Assembly (NCBI GenBank): GCA_900321425.1
Contig: ONWA01000009.1
Coordinates: 1 to 64,000, forward strand
Reading direction: 5' to 3'
Length of the DNA stretch: 64,000 nucleotides
DNA from: an uncultured Prevotellaceae bacterium
GTDB lineage: Bacteria > Bacteroidota > Bacteroidia > Bacteroidales > Bacteroidaceae
Shown here piece after piece: positions 45,761 through 55,308 of this stretch; positions within the stretch are counted from its first letter, which is position 1, and every line of letters begins with the position of its first letter. Below the pieces are notes generated by a model. The model was not told the origin of the DNA, did no database searches, and saw only the letters and a list, made by a program, of their open reading frames with translations. A program made the translations under genes and the position numbers.

Positions 45761-46594
45761 GTGAAGCAAGTAAAACCCAAGAAGAACCTCGGTCAGCACT
45801 TCCTGATCGACCTGAATATCGCCCGCAGCATCGCAGACACAGTGGATGCCTGTCCTGATCTCCCTGTGCTAGAAGTAGGACCAGGTATGGGTGTGATGAC
45901 ACAGTATCTGGTGGAGAAACCCCGTCCTATCAAGGTGGTGGAGATCGACCGTGAGAGTGTAGCCTATCTGCAAGACCATTTTGGTGGGAAGGTACTGGAA
46001 CAGCGTGGAGAGAAGAAAGACTTCGACAGCGAGAGTTGGATTATCTCTGCCGATTTCTTGCAAATGGACCTGACGAAAGTGTTTGACGGACAGCCGTTCG
46101 TACTCACAGGCAACTATCCTTACGATATCTCCTCACAGATCTTCTTCAAGATGCTCGACAACAAAGACCTTATTCCTTGTTGCACAGGAATGATTCAGCG
46201 TGAGGTAGCTCAGCGTATCGCCTCGGCACCAGGCACAAAGGCCTATGGTATTCTGAGTGTACTGATACAGGCTTGGTATCATGTGGAATATCTGTTCACC
46301 GTCGACGAGAACGTGTTCAATCCCCCACCCAAGGTGAAGTCGGCTGTCATCCGAATGACGCGCAATGAGGTGACTGACTTAGGATGCGACGAGCAATTAT
46401 TTAAGAGAGTGGTGAAGACGGTCTTCAACCAGCGACGGAAAATGCTTCGCGTCTCCTTGCGACAACTGTTCACCCAAGAGCATCCTGCACCAGAGGATTT
46501 CTTCCAGCAGGAGCTGATGACGAAACGTCCTGAACAACTCACCATCGCACAGTTTGTGGAGCTCACCAATCTGGTCGCTACTGCTTTAGCATGA
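45761..46594 (+). CDS. ksgA: 16S rRNA dimethyladenosine transferase
   Basis: 277 aa from GTG 45761. It dimethylates A1518 and A1519 near the 3' end of 16S rRNA. Motifs: KKNLGQHFLID, VLEVGPGMGVMTQYL (S-adenosylmethionine binding), VVEIDRES, and GNYPYDISSQIF (catalytic NxPY). The C-terminal PPPKVKSAVIRM is also typical. The GTG sits at the predicted transcription start. Confidence 0.96.
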   Translation: MKQVKPKKNLGQHFLIDLNIARSIADTVDACPDLPVLEVGPGMGVMTQYLVEKPRPIKVVEIDRESVAYLQDHFGGKVLEQRGEKKDFDSESWIISADFLQMDLTKVFDGQPFVLTGNYPYDISSQIFFKMLDNKDLIPCCTGMIQREVAQRIASAPGTKAYGILSVLIQAWYHVEYLFTVDENVFNPPPKVKSAVIRMTRNEVTDLGCDEQLFKRVVKTVFNQRRKMLRVSLRQLFTQEHPAPEDFFQQELMTKRPEQLTIAQFVELTNLVATALA

Positions 46595-46608
46595 TCATCG
46601 TTGATTAA

Positions 46609-46692
46609 GAGAAGTAGTACCTCTATGAGCGAGAAGTAGTATCTCTATGAGCGAGAAGTAGTATCTCTGACAGCGAGAAGTATTATCGCTTA
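46609..46692. repeat. 22-bp tandem repeats between ksgA and tadA
   Basis: Three full 22-bp units (46609-46630, 46631-46652, 46653-46674) and a partial fourth that runs into the 3' end of tadA. Units differ at 1-3 positions. Each unit starts GAGAAGTAGTA and includes a short inverted repeat (GAGA...TCTC). Confidence 0.8.
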
Positions 46693-47126
46693 TTCTGGAA
46701 AAACTCCTGCATGAGTGTACGACATTCCTCCTCCAAGACCCCACCCGTCACTGTCGTCTTGGGATGAAGGGCATGAGGTGCAAAGTCATGATACCCCCGT
46801 TTCTCATCAGTAGCCCCATAGACAACACGTGAGATCTGTGCCCATCCCAGCGCACCAGCACACATCGTACAGGGCTCCACCGTCACGTAGAGGGTACAGT
46901 CAGTGAGGTACTTCCCCCCTAAGGTATTGGCAGCAGCTGTGATGGCTTGCATCTCTGCATGGGCAGTCACATCATTCAGCGCCTCTGTGAGGTTGTGCGC
47001 CCTACTGATCACCCGATCCTTACACACCACAACAGCACCAATAGGTATCTCACCGGCTTGCATCGCAAGTTCCGCCTCGTCTAAGGCTTTGCGCATATAA
47101 AACTCGTCTTTCTTCTGTTCTTCCAT
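46683..47126 (-). CDS. tadA: tRNA adenosine(34) deaminase
   Basis: 147 aa. Zinc deaminase motifs HAEMQAI (His and proton-shuttle Glu) and EPCTMCAGAL (two Cys). It converts A34 to inosine in tRNA-Arg(ACG). The TAATTTTG box (47131-47138, minus strand) ends 4 nt before the ATG, so a leaderless message is predicted. Its last bases overlap the tandem repeat. Confidence 0.95.
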   Translation of the reverse strand: MEEQKKDEFYMRKALDEAELAMQAGEIPIGAVVVCKDRVISRAHNLTEALNDVTAHAEMQAITAAANTLGGKYLTDCTLYVTVEPCTMCAGALGWAQISRVVYGATDEKRGYHDFAPHALHPKTTVTGGVLEEECRTLMQEFFQNKR

Positions 47127-47252
47127 GGTGCAAAATTACGAATAGTCGAGCGAAAAACCAAATTTATTTGAGGTTTTCCGAGACTGAGTAATTTCGGCGA
47201 AGCCAAAGTTACGAAAAACGAGTGAAATGCAAAAGAATTGCTATTTTTTTTC

Positions 47253-47260
47253 TAACTTTG
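47253..47260 (+). promoter_or_regulatory. -7 box of birA
   Basis: TAACTTTG ends 4 nt before the GTG start of birA. Confidence 0.45.
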
Positions 47261-47264
47261 CAAC

Positions 47265-47969
47265 GTGGATTGGAAAATCATTCATCTGGACGAAACCGAC
47301 TCTACCAACCGTTGGCTACGAGCGCAACAGGGGGAAGAGGATATCGTAGTGACAACCGACTACCAGTCGGCTGGTCGTGGGTGTGGTACCAACAGTTGGG
47401 AGAGTGAGCGAGGAAAAAACCTGTTGTTCTCTGTGCGCTGTCATCCCACAGACATTCCTGCCAACCGTCAGTTCGTCATCTCTGAAGCTATCGCACTCGC
47501 CATCAGCGACAATCTCATCACATATATGGATAAGGTCAGTGTGAAATGGCCCAATGATATCTATGTAGACAATCGTAAGATCTGTGGTATCCTCATCGAG
47601 AATCGTCTGACGGGGACGCACATCAAAGACTGTATCATCGGCATCGGACTGAATGTGAACCAACAACACTTCGTAAGTGATGCACCCAACCCCGTATCGT
47701 TGTGCCAACTGTTGGGACATGAGGTCGACAGAGAGGCGCTACTACACGATATCCTCCGTCGATTCTGCGACAACCTGACACACTGGGAGTCGTTGCACGA
47801 TACCTATTGCGCCCTACTCTATCGACGCGAAGGATTCCATCGCTATGAGGATCAGAATGGAATTCTTGAGGCGAAACTGGTGACGGTTACGCCCAATGGT
47901 CGTCTGGTATTAGAGGAACATAACGGACAACAGCGTTCGTATGCCTTCAAAGAAGTGAAGTTCAAATAA
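47265..47969 (+). CDS. birA: Biotin-[acetyl-CoA-carboxylase] ligase
   Basis: 234 aa from GTG 47265. Catalytic domain only, without the DNA-binding domain of E. coli BirA, so it is a plain ligase. Motifs: LDETDSTNRWL, SAGRGCGTNSWES (biotinyl-AMP loop), SVKWPNDIYVDNRKICGILIE and GIGLNVNQ. It attaches biotin to carboxylase carrier proteins. pyrH follows after 50 nt. Confidence 0.94.
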   Translation: MDWKIIHLDETDSTNRWLRAQQGEEDIVVTTDYQSAGRGCGTNSWESERGKNLLFSVRCHPTDIPANRQFVISEAIALAISDNLITYMDKVSVKWPNDIYVDNRKICGILIENRLTGTHIKDCIIGIGLNVNQQHFVSDAPNPVSLCQLLGHEVDREALLHDILRRFCDNLTHWESLHDTYCALLYRREGFHRYEDQNGILEAKLVTVTPNGRLVLEEHNGQQRSYAFKEVKFK

Positions 47970-48019
47970 CTAATAACCGTTATACAATATAAAACAATAA
48001 ACATTAAACAATAATCGAT

Positions 48020-48730
48020 ATGGCAAGATTTAAGAGAATTCTCCTGAAACTGAGTGGAGAGAGTCTGATGGGACAGCAAGGTTACGGTATTGATCCTGAA
48101 CGTCTGAGTGACTATGCACGTCAGATTAAGGAAGTGAGTGAGATGGGTGTTCAGATCGGCATCGTGATTGGTGGTGGTAACATCTTCCGCGGACTGAGTG
48201 GTTCACAGAAAGGGTTCGACCGTGTGAAGGGCGACCAGATGGGTATGTGTGCCACCGTCATCAACTCACTGGCATTGAGTAGCGCCTTAGGAGCTATTGG
48301 TGTGAAGAACAAGGTGATGACGGCTATCCGTATGGAACCCATCGGCGAGTTCTACACCAAATGGAAAGCGATAGAGGCTATGGAACAGGGATGTGTGTGC
48401 ATCTTCTCTGCTGGAACAGGTAACCCCTACTTCACCACTGATACAGGATCATCCTTGCGAGGCATCGAGATCGAGGCCGACGTGATGCTGAAGGGTACTC
48501 GTGTGGATGGTGTCTACACAGCCGATCCAGAGAAAGACCCCACCGCCACAAAATTTGAGGATATCACCTATCAGGAGGTACTCAACAGAGGACTGAAGGT
48601 GATGGACCTCACAGCCATCTGTATGTGTAACGACAACAAACTGCCTATCTATGTGTTCAACATGGATATCGTGGGAAATCTGAAGAAAGTGATGGATGGT
48701 GAGCCTATCGGCACACTGGTACATAGCTAA
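48020..48730 (+). CDS. pyrH: UMP kinase
   Basis: 236 aa, standard length for the hexameric bacterial enzyme (UMP + ATP to UDP). Motifs: ILLKLSGESLMG, GIVIGGGNIFRG, GTGNPYFTTDT and DGVYTADPEKDP. Likely co-transcribed with birA. It converges with the DUF4834 gene with 2 nt between stops. Confidence 0.97.
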   Translation: MARFKRILLKLSGESLMGQQGYGIDPERLSDYARQIKEVSEMGVQIGIVIGGGNIFRGLSGSQKGFDRVKGDQMGMCATVINSLALSSALGAIGVKNKVMTAIRMEPIGEFYTKWKAIEAMEQGCVCIFSAGTGNPYFTTDTGSSLRGIEIEADVMLKGTRVDGVYTADPEKDPTATKFEDITYQEVLNRGLKVMDLTAICMCNDNKLPIYVFNMDIVGNLKKVMDGEPIGTLVHS

Positions 48731-48732
48731 TA

Positions 48733-49122
48733 TCAATCAGTGACCTCGGAGAACTCGACATATTCGCCTTCTCCGTCGTCATAGATTTTCTTGTTGTTTT
48801 CCTTGGGGGTACGGTGATCAATGATGACCGTACCTTCTTTTGTAGTCGTACTCTTCGGCTGTTCCTTTTGCGTTTTCTTTTCCCAACCGTAGTTGTCAAC
48901 ACTATCGAAGTAGTTCTTGTCGAAGACCACCTTCTCCTCAGTGTAATTATCTGACTTCTGGGAATAACGACGGAAATAAGCATCGTTCTCCTCATCGCGC
49001 TGATTCTCCATGTGCTGCTTCATCCTACGGAAAGTTCTGAAAATCACATTCGTAATCATCAAGACTACGACGACCAATACGATGAAGACAAACAACAGTA
49101 TTGTTAATATTCCCTTGAGCAT
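48733..49122 (-). CDS. DUF4834-like membrane-anchored protein
   Basis: 129 aa: one N-terminal membrane helix (ILTILLFVFIVLVVVVLMI) and a charged, probably disordered C-terminal part ending EGEYVEFSEVTD. Similar short proteins follow pssA in Bacteroidales. Function unknown. Third gene of the psd-pssA operon (12-nt gap). Confidence 0.75.
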   Translation of the reverse strand: MLKGILTILLFVFIVLVVVVLMITNVIFRTFRRMKQHMENQRDEENDAYFRRYSQKSDNYTEEKVVFDKNYFDSVDNYGWEKKTQKEQPKSTTTKEGTVIIDHRTPKENNKKIYDDGEGEYVEFSEVTD

Positions 49123-49134
49123 AAAATCGACGGA

Positions 49135-49812
49135 TTAGTTACGGCTTTTTGTAATGACAGACAGGACGACATACCACAAAATCACAACAGCAATGCCTGG
49201 TATGCCAAACAACAGCAATAGAGGGATACAGGAGAGGATAAAGATATATTTGATCTCATTACCTTTCCATCCCCAAGTCTTGAATTTGAGGGCAAACATA
49301 GGAATCTCTGAGACGAGCAGATAACAACTGTAGAAGAGCGATGCAAGCACATACCACTCCCATCCTACAAAATACGTATGACTCTGCGAAATTCCCACCA
49401 CCAACGCTCCCCAGAACAGGGCATTGGCTGGTGTGGGTAGTCCGATAAATCCCAGTGTCTGACGCTCATCAAGATTGAACTTCGCCAGTCGGATGGCTGA
49501 GAAAGCAACCATCACAAAAGCTAAGAAGGGGAGATAAGGAAGATGTGAAGGTAAAGTACAGAGATAACTGAACACGATGGCCGACGGCGCGAAACCAAAG
49601 GTGATACAGTCGGCGAGTGAGTCGAGTTCCTTACCAATGGGTGAGGACACGTGCAACAGACGGGCAACCATCCCATCGAAGAAATCGAAGACGGCTCCTA
49701 CGACAATCATCAATAGCGCCCACTCAAACTTATTCTGGAAAGCCAGATAAGTAGCGATGCAACCCGATATCAGGTTCAGACACGTTATCGTGTTAGGAAT
49801 ATGCTTTTTCAT
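49135..49812 (-). CDS. pssA: CDP-diacylglycerol-serine O-phosphatidyltransferase
   Basis: 225 aa, about six membrane helices. The CDP-alcohol phosphotransferase signature DG-x2-AR-x8-G-x3-D-x3-D is complete (FFDGMVARLLHVSSPIG, then KELDSLAD). It makes phosphatidylserine from CDP-diacylglycerol and serine; the adjacent psd gene converts it to phosphatidylethanolamine. Confidence 0.95.
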   Translation of the reverse strand: MKKHIPNTITCLNLISGCIATYLAFQNKFEWALLMIVVGAVFDFFDGMVARLLHVSSPIGKELDSLADCITFGFAPSAIVFSYLCTLPSHLPYLPFLAFVMVAFSAIRLAKFNLDERQTLGFIGLPTPANALFWGALVVGISQSHTYFVGWEWYVLASLFYSCYLLVSEIPMFALKFKTWGWKGNEIKYIFILSCIPLLLLFGIPGIAVVILWYVVLSVITKSRN

Positions 49813-49822
49813 ACACTCACCG

Positions 49823-50512
49823 TTATGACAATTTGGCTATCACCGTCTGGTCGCCCACCGTAGGCTGTCCGATAGCAATACGGGGTTTGGCATCCAACGG
49901 CAGGAACACGTCAACACGCGAACCGAGTTTGATAAAGCCCATATGCTCGTCGATGAAACAATACTCGTCTTCTTTGGCATAGGTCACAATACGACGGGCT
50001 ACTGCTCCAGCAATCTGACGAACTAATATCTCATGACCGTCAGGCGTCTCTATCAGCACATCAGCATGCTCATTCTCCTCACTGGCCTTTGGCAACCACG
50101 CCTTATGGTAATTACCATTCTGGTGATGCACCAGCTTCACCTTTCCCTCAACGGGGAACCAGTTGGCATGCACATTAAACGGACTCATAAAGATACTGAT
50201 CATCAGTCGTTTGTCGTGGAAGTATTCGTTCTCATCCACTTCCTCTACTACCACAATCTTACCATCAGCAGGTGCCACAACCATCTTGTCAGTGTCACCA
50301 TTGAAATAACGGATAGGACAGCGATAGAAGTTGAGGGCTGTCATCCACGCAAAACCAAAGACAGCAACGAAGATCCAGAATGGAATAGTAGTATCTAAGA
50401 CAAACCACAGGATGAGTGCAATGAGAATCAACACGATAGCACTGAGCGTCAGTTCATTGATTCCCTCACGATGTATTCTTATCTTTTTTAGCTTCTTGAT
50501 TCTTTTTCCCAT
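49823..50512 (-). CDS. psd: Phosphatidylserine decarboxylase
   Basis: 229 aa. Membrane helices near residues 22-62 precede the enzyme domain. The self-cleavage site is in [15 protein letters not shown] (Gly-Ser, giving the pyruvoyl alpha chain). This is the short Psd type common in Bacteroidales. First gene of psd-pssA-DUF4834. Confidence 0.95.
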   Translation of the reverse strand: MGKRIKKLKKIRIHREGINELTLSAIVLILIALILWFVLDTTIPFWIFVAVFGFAWMTALNFYRCPIRYFNGDTDKMVVAPADGKIVVVEEVDENEYFHDKRLMISIFMSPFNVHANWFPVEGKVKLVHHQNGNYHKAWLPKASEENEHADVLIETPDGHEILVRQIAGAVARRIVTYAKEDEYCFIDEHMGFIKLGSRVDVFLPLDAKPRIAIGQPTVGDQTVIAKLS

Positions 50513-50535
50513 GGTTAGTAAATCATAATCAATTG

Positions 50536-50567
50536 CAAAGGTACGTTTTTTTTACGTATAACACAAA
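50536..50567 (-). promoter_or_regulatory. Promoter of the psd operon
   Basis: On the minus strand TTTG (50564-50567), 20 nt, TACCTTTG (50536-50543). Confidence 0.7.
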
Positions 50568-50583
50568 CTTTTTGGCGTTTTCT

Positions 50584-50615
50584 TTTGGAGATATCATTTT
50601 TTAGACGTAACTTTA
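50584..50615 (+). promoter_or_regulatory. Promoter of dnaE
   Basis: TTTG (50584-50587), 20 nt, TAACTTTA (50608-50615, last base off consensus). Confidence 0.6.
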
Positions 50616-50646
50616 CGCCTCCAAATCCAACAATCACAGATATTTC

Positions 50647-53600
50647 ATGGAAGATTTCATACATTTACACGTTCACACCTATTACTCTATATTAGACGGA
50701 CAATCGAGCATACAGCGCCTGGTGGACAAAGCCATCGGCAATGGTATGAAAGGTATGGCTGTCACCGATCACGGAGATATGTTTGGTATCAAAGAATTCT
50801 TTGACTACTGCTGCAAGGTAAACGGAAAGAGAAAGAAGGAAGAACTGGAACCGTTTAAGCCCATCTTCGGCTGTGAGATGTATGTATCACGCTATGGTTC
50901 CAAACTACTCAAAGACGACAAGAAACACCAGAGTGGTTACCACCTGATTGTGCTGGCCAAGAACTATCAAGGATATAAGAACCTCATCAAACTGGTGAGT
51001 CGTTCGTGGGTTGACGGTTTCTATATGCGTCCTCGTACCGACCGTGAGGATCTGGAGAAGTTCCATGAAGGTCTGATTGTCTGCTCTGCCTGTATCGCTG
51101 GTGAGGTTCCTGCCAAAATTCTGAAAGGTGACATCGCAGGAGCCCGTGAGGCGGTGGAGTGGTACAAACGGGTATTTGGTGAGGATTACTATCTGGAACT
51201 TCAACGCCACGAGGTGAAAGACCCTACCCAACGTGCCAATCGCGAGACGTTCCCCTTGCAACAAAGGGCGAATGCCGTACTGATAGAACTGGCGAAGGAG
51301 TATGGCATCAAACTCATCTGTAGCAACGATGCCCACTTCGTGGATCAGGAGAATGCAGAAGCTCACGACCACCTGCTCTGTCTGGCGACGGGTAAGGATC
51401 TCGACGACCCCACACGAATGTTGTACTCCAAACAAGAGTGGTTCAAGACACGTGAGGAGATGAACGAGGTCTTTGCGGATATCCCTGAGGCGCTATCGAA
51501 CACCTTAGAGATTCTCGACAAGGTGGAGATGTACAGCATCGACCACGACCCTATCATGCCTTTCTTCCCTATCCCTGAGTCGTTTGGTACTGAAGAACAG
51601 TGGCGACAGCATTTCTCTGAGGAACAGCTCTACGAGGAGTTCACTCGCGATGAGAACGGAGAGAACCCGTTGTCGCGTGAGGAGGGAGAGAAGAAAATCA
51701 AGAAGCTGGGAGGCTACGACAAACTCTATCGTATCAAGTTCGAGGCCGACTATCTGGCAGAACTGGCCTATAAGGGAGCACGACAGCGCTACTCTCCTGA
51801 TGAGGAGTTACAGATCACAAAGGTGGAGGTAGACACAGGCGACGCTGGTTCCTCTTACACCATCCTTCATTCTTCATTACCCAAAGAGATCGACGACCGC
51901 ATCCGTTTCGAGCTACATATCATGAAGACGATGGGATTCCCTGGTTACTTTCTTATCGTACAGGACTTCATCAACTCTGCCCGCGATGAACTGGGCGTGA
52001 TGGTAGGACCTGGACGTGGTTCGGCTGCCGGTAGTGTGGTGGCCTATTGTCTGGGTATCACCAAGATCGACCCTCTGAAGTACGACTTGCTGTTTGAGCG
52101 TTTCCTCAACCCCGACCGTATCTCACTGCCTGATATCGATACCGACTTTGATGACGACGGACGCGGAAAGGTGCTCAAATGGGTAGAGGACAAATATGGT
52201 CATGAGAACTGCGCACATATCATCACCTACGCCACGATGGCCACGAAGAACTCCATCAAGGATGTGGCTCGTGTAGAGAAGGTGTCGATAGCGGAGTCGA
52301 ACGCCCTCTGTAAGGCTATTCCCGACCGTCTGCCTGACGGGATGAAGATGAATCTCCCCAATGCCATCAAATGTACGCCTGAGCTGCGTGAGGCAGAAGC
52401 CTCTAACGATATCAAGCTGGCGAACACCATCAAATATGCGAAGATGCTGGAGGGCACCGTACGTGGAACAGGTATCCACGCCTGCGGCTTCATTATCTGT
52501 CGCGACCCTATCAGCGACTGGGTTCCTGTATCCACTGCCGACGACCCCGACTTCAAGGACACAAAGACGAACTGTACCCAATACGACGGACACGTCATTG
52601 AGTCGACAGGACTCATCAAGATGGACTTCCTGGGACTGAAGACGCTGTCGGAGTTGAAGGAGGCCTGTGCCAATATCAAGATCACAAGGGGTATCGATGT
52701 CGACTTGGATCATATCCCCATCGACGACCCTAAGACCTACGAGCTCTACCAACAGGGACGCACCATCGGCACGTTCCAGTTTGAGTCTAGTGGTATGCAA
52801 AAATACCTGCGTGAGCTCCACCCCACCGTTTTCGAGGATCTCATTGCGATGAACGCCCTCTACCGTCCAGGTCCTATGGACTATATCCCTTCCTTCATCG
52901 CCCGCAAGAACGGACGCGAGGAAATCAAATACGATATCCCCTGCATGGAGAAATACCTGAAGGACACCTATGGTATTACGGTGTATCAGGAGCAGGTGAT
53001 GTTGCTGTCGCGACAGTTGGCCGACTTCACCCGTGGTGAGAGTGACGCCCTACGTAAGGCAATGGGTAAGAAGAAGAAGGATATCGTCGACGCCATGAAG
53101 CCGAAGTTCATCGAAGGTGGAAAGCGGAATGGTCACGACGAGAAGGTGCTGGACAAGATATGGGCCGACTGGGAGAAATTCGCCTCTTATGCCTTCAATA
53201 AGTCGCACGCTGCTTGTTACTCGTGGGTGGCTTACCAGACAGCCTATCTGAAAGCCAACTACCCTGCAGAGTTTATGGCAGCCATCATGAGTCGTCGTCG
53301 CGATCAGATTACGGAGATCACCAAACTGATGGACGAGTGTAAGGCGATGGGTATTGCCACCTTAGGACCTGATGTCAACGAGTCGTACCAGAAGTTTGGT
53401 GTGAACAAGAAAGGCGAGATTCGTTTTGGTCTTGCTGCCATCAAGGGTATGGGCGACGGTGTCGCTGAGGCCATCATCCAAGAGCGTGAGGCCAACGGTC
53501 CCTATCAATCGATCTACGATTTCGCCCAACGTGTCAATATGTCAGCCGTCAACAGGAAAGCCTTCGAGGCGTTGGCTCTCAGCGGCGGTTTCGACAGTTT

Positions 53601-54435
53601 CGGCATCCGTAGGGAGGAGTTCTTTGCCACCAACACCAAGGGTGAGGTGTTCATCGACACCCTGTTGCGCTATGGTCAGAAATACCAGTCGGAACAACAA
53701 GAGATGCGCAACTCGCTCTTTGGTGGAGAGAATGCGGTGGAGATTGCTACGCCCAAGATTCCTGATACCGATATCAGGTGGAGCGATATCGAACGCCTGA
53801 ACAAGGAGCGCGAGCTGGTAGGCATCTACCTCTCTGCCCACCCGTTGGACGAATATAAGATTGTGCTCGACAACCTCTGTAATACCCACTGTGCCGAATT
53901 GTCAGACGTCAAGCAGCTGGCCGACCGCGACCCAGTGGTACTGGGTGGTATCGTCACAGGCGTACGGACGGGATTCACCAAGACAGGTAAGCCCTTTGGT
54001 ATTGTCACCATCGAGGACTATGATGGTACGGGTGAACTGCCACTCTTCGGCGAGGAATGGGGGGCGCACAGCGGTATGTTCACACCTGGCGCCTCTGTCT
54101 ATCTCACAGGAAGAGCACAACAGCGCTGGGGCAACAACAAGGATGTCATCGACCTGAAGATCGCTTCTGTGGAGTATCTGCAGACCATCAAGGAGAAAGC
54201 CATCGACCGTATCACCATCACAATGAATACCGACGAGCTGGATGACCAGATCGTAGCAGAACTGTCAGAGCTCATCGACGAGTATCCTGGTTCTACCAAA
54301 CTATTCTTCCGTCTGAGGGACTCGCAAGGAAAGCATCATGTGCTGTTGAAGAGTACCAACAAGACGTTGGATATCCGCAACAGTCTGATTAACTATATCG
54401 ACGAGCATTCAGCCCTCGACTATCAGATCAACTGA
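50647..54435 (+). CDS. dnaE: DNA polymerase III alpha subunit
   Basis: 1262 aa, replicative polymerase. PHP domain at the N-terminus (HLHVHTYYSILDGQSS), polymerase core with MVGPGRGSAAGSVVAYCLG and PDIDTDFDDDGRGKV (catalytic Asp residues), the HACGFIICRDPI region, finger motifs (YQEQVMLLSRQLADFTRGESDALRKAMGKKK), a helix-hairpin-helix and an OB domain (VVLGGIVTGVRTGFTKTG). Near residue 405 there is a short TILHSSLPKE stretch encoded by a repeat-like sequence that looks like a small in-frame insertion. Followed by trxA. Confidence 0.97.
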   Translation: MEDFIHLHVHTYYSILDGQSSIQRLVDKAIGNGMKGMAVTDHGDMFGIKEFFDYCCKVNGKRKKEELEPFKPIFGCEMYVSRYGSKLLKDDKKHQSGYHLIVLAKNYQGYKNLIKLVSRSWVDGFYMRPRTDREDLEKFHEGLIVCSACIAGEVPAKILKGDIAGAREAVEWYKRVFGEDYYLELQRHEVKDPTQRANRETFPLQQRANAVLIELAKEYGIKLICSNDAHFVDQENAEAHDHLLCLATGKDLDDPTRMLYSKQEWFKTREEMNEVFADIPEALSNTLEILDKVEMYSIDHDPIMPFFPIPESFGTEEQWRQHFSEEQLYEEFTRDENGENPLSREEGEKKIKKLGGYDKLYRIKFEADYLAELAYKGARQRYSPDEELQITKVEVDTGDAGSSYTILHSSLPKEIDDRIRFELHIMKTMGFPGYFLIVQDFINSARDELGVMVGPGRGSAAGSVVAYCLGITKIDPLKYDLLFERFLNPDRISLPDIDTDFDDDGRGKVLKWVEDKYGHENCAHIITYATMATKNSIKDVARVEKVSIAESNALCKAIPDRLPDGMKMNLPNAIKCTPELREAEASNDIKLANTIKYAKMLEGTVRGTGIHACGFIICRDPISDWVPVSTADDPDFKDTKTNCTQYDGHVIESTGLIKMDFLGLKTLSELKEACANIKITRGIDVDLDHIPIDDPKTYELYQQGRTIGTFQFESSGMQKYLRELHPTVFEDLIAMNALYRPGPMDYIPSFIARKNGREEIKYDIPCMEKYLKDTYGITVYQEQVMLLSRQLADFTRGESDALRKAMGKKKKDIVDAMKPKFIEGGKRNGHDEKVLDKIWADWEKFASYAFNKSHAACYSWVAYQTAYLKANYPAEFMAAIMSRRRDQITEITKLMDECKAMGIATLGPDVNESYQKFGVNKKGEIRFGLAAIKGMGDGVAEAIIQEREANGPYQSIYDFAQRVNMSAVNRKAFEALALSGGFDSFGIRREEFFATNTKGEVFIDTLLRYGQKYQSEQQEMRNSLFGGENAVEIATPKIPDTDIRWSDIERLNKERELVGIYLSAHPLDEYKIVLDNLCNTHCAELSDVKQLADRDPVVLGGIVTGVRTGFTKTGKPFGIVTIEDYDGTGELPLFGEEWGAHSGMFTPGASVYLTGRAQQRWGNNKDVIDLKIASVEYLQTIKEKAIDRITITMNTDELDDQIVAELSELIDEYPGSTKLFFRLRDSQGKHHVLLKSTNKTLDIRNSLINYIDEHSALDYQIN

Positions 54436-54502
54436 TTGGCATACTGTTTGCTGATACAATCATAACAAATATATCATTATTCACTCATAACACAATAGAA
54501 AA

Positions 54503-54817
54503 ATGGAAGTACAAGTAACAAGTGAGAATTTCGAGAGTTTGAAGAGTGGCAGCCTGCCCTTGGTGGTTGATTTCTGGGCTACATGGTGTGGTCCCTGCCG
54601 TATGGTGGGTCCTATCATCGAGGAGCTGGCCAAGGAGTACGACGGTAAGCTTACTGTTGGTAAGTGCGATGTGGAGGAGAACGACGACCTCGCTGCTGAG
54701 TTCGGCATCCGTAACATCCCTACCATCCTGTTCTTCAAGGACGGTGTGGTCGTTGACAAACTGGTAGGTGCTGTCTCTAAGGCTAAGATTGAAGAGAAGT
54801 TCCAGACACTCCTCTGA
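54503..54817 (+). CDS. trxA: Thioredoxin
   Basis: 104 aa. Active site WCGPC (VDFWATWCGPCRMVGP), cis-Pro loop IRNIPTILFF. Reduces disulphides in the cytoplasm. 67 nt after dnaE, probably read with it. Confidence 0.96.
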   Translation: MEVQVTSENFESLKSGSLPLVVDFWATWCGPCRMVGPIIEELAKEYDGKLTVGKCDVEENDDLAAEFGIRNIPTILFFKDGVVVDKLVGAVSKAKIEEKFQTLL

Positions 54818-54834
54818 TCCTCATCATCCGACAC

Positions 54835-54866
54835 AAAAAAGGCCACCTAAGAGGGTGGCTTTTTTG
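54835..54866. terminator. Bidirectional terminator between trxA and tsaE
   Basis: GCCACC (54842-54847) pairs with GGTGGC (54854-54859), with A and T runs on either side. Confidence 0.75.
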
Positions 54867-54873
54867 ATGCTTG

Positions 54874-55302
54874 TTATTCCATCGTGATCTTCCTGCTTCC
54901 GTCGGCGAGTGCTTCGATGGTCACTCGTACGGCATCCTCAGGCAACACCTCTTCGATGAGCTCTGGCCACTCGATGAAACAGAGATCGCCTGAATAGAAA
55001 TAATCCTCAAACCCCATATCATACACTTCCTCGAGTTTCTTGATACGGTAGAAGTCGAAGTGGTAGATCTTAGAGGTGAGAGGTGAGGGGTGAGAGGTAA
55101 GAGAATACTCATTGACGATAGCAAATGTAGGCGATGTGATGACATCGTCGACCCCCAGCTCTTCACATACGGCCTTGATAAAGGTGGTCTTTCCTGCTCC
55201 CATCTTCCCATAGAAGGCGAAGACGCTACGATCGCCTATCTGTTCCACAAACTGCTGCGCAGCCTCACGGATCTGCGCAATATCTTTGATAATGATTTCC
55301 AT
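54874..55302 (-). CDS. tsaE: tRNA threonylcarbamoyladenosine biosynthesis ATPase
   Basis: 142 aa. P-loop [14 protein letters not shown], then [10 protein letters not shown] and [10 protein letters not shown]. It drives the TsaBDE complex that makes t6A37 in tRNA. Between NEY and IYHFDF the protein carries [11 protein letters not shown], an extra stretch encoded by the same 32-bp heptamer repeat as in folK. Last gene of aroA-porW-porX-tsaE, 6 nt after porX. Confidence 0.95.
   Translation of the reverse strand: MEIIIKDIAQIREAAQQFVEQIGDRSVFAFYGKMGAGKTTFIKAVCEELGVDDVITSPTFAIVNEYSLTSHPSPLTSKIYHFDFYRIKKLEEVYDMGFEDYFYSGDLCFIEWPELIEEVLPEDAVRVTIEALADGSRKITME
55072..55103. repeat. 32-bp heptamer repeat inside tsaE
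   Basis: Four heptamers: AGGTGAG twice, GGGTGAG, AGGTAAG, with flanking AG. 31 of 32 bases match the copy in folK (16319-16350). Confidence 0.85.
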
Positions 55303-55308
55303 AATGCT

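Noticed and set aside
46609..46692. Short regular repeats as a CRISPR array
   Set aside because: The units are directly adjacent with no spacers and no cas genes are present.
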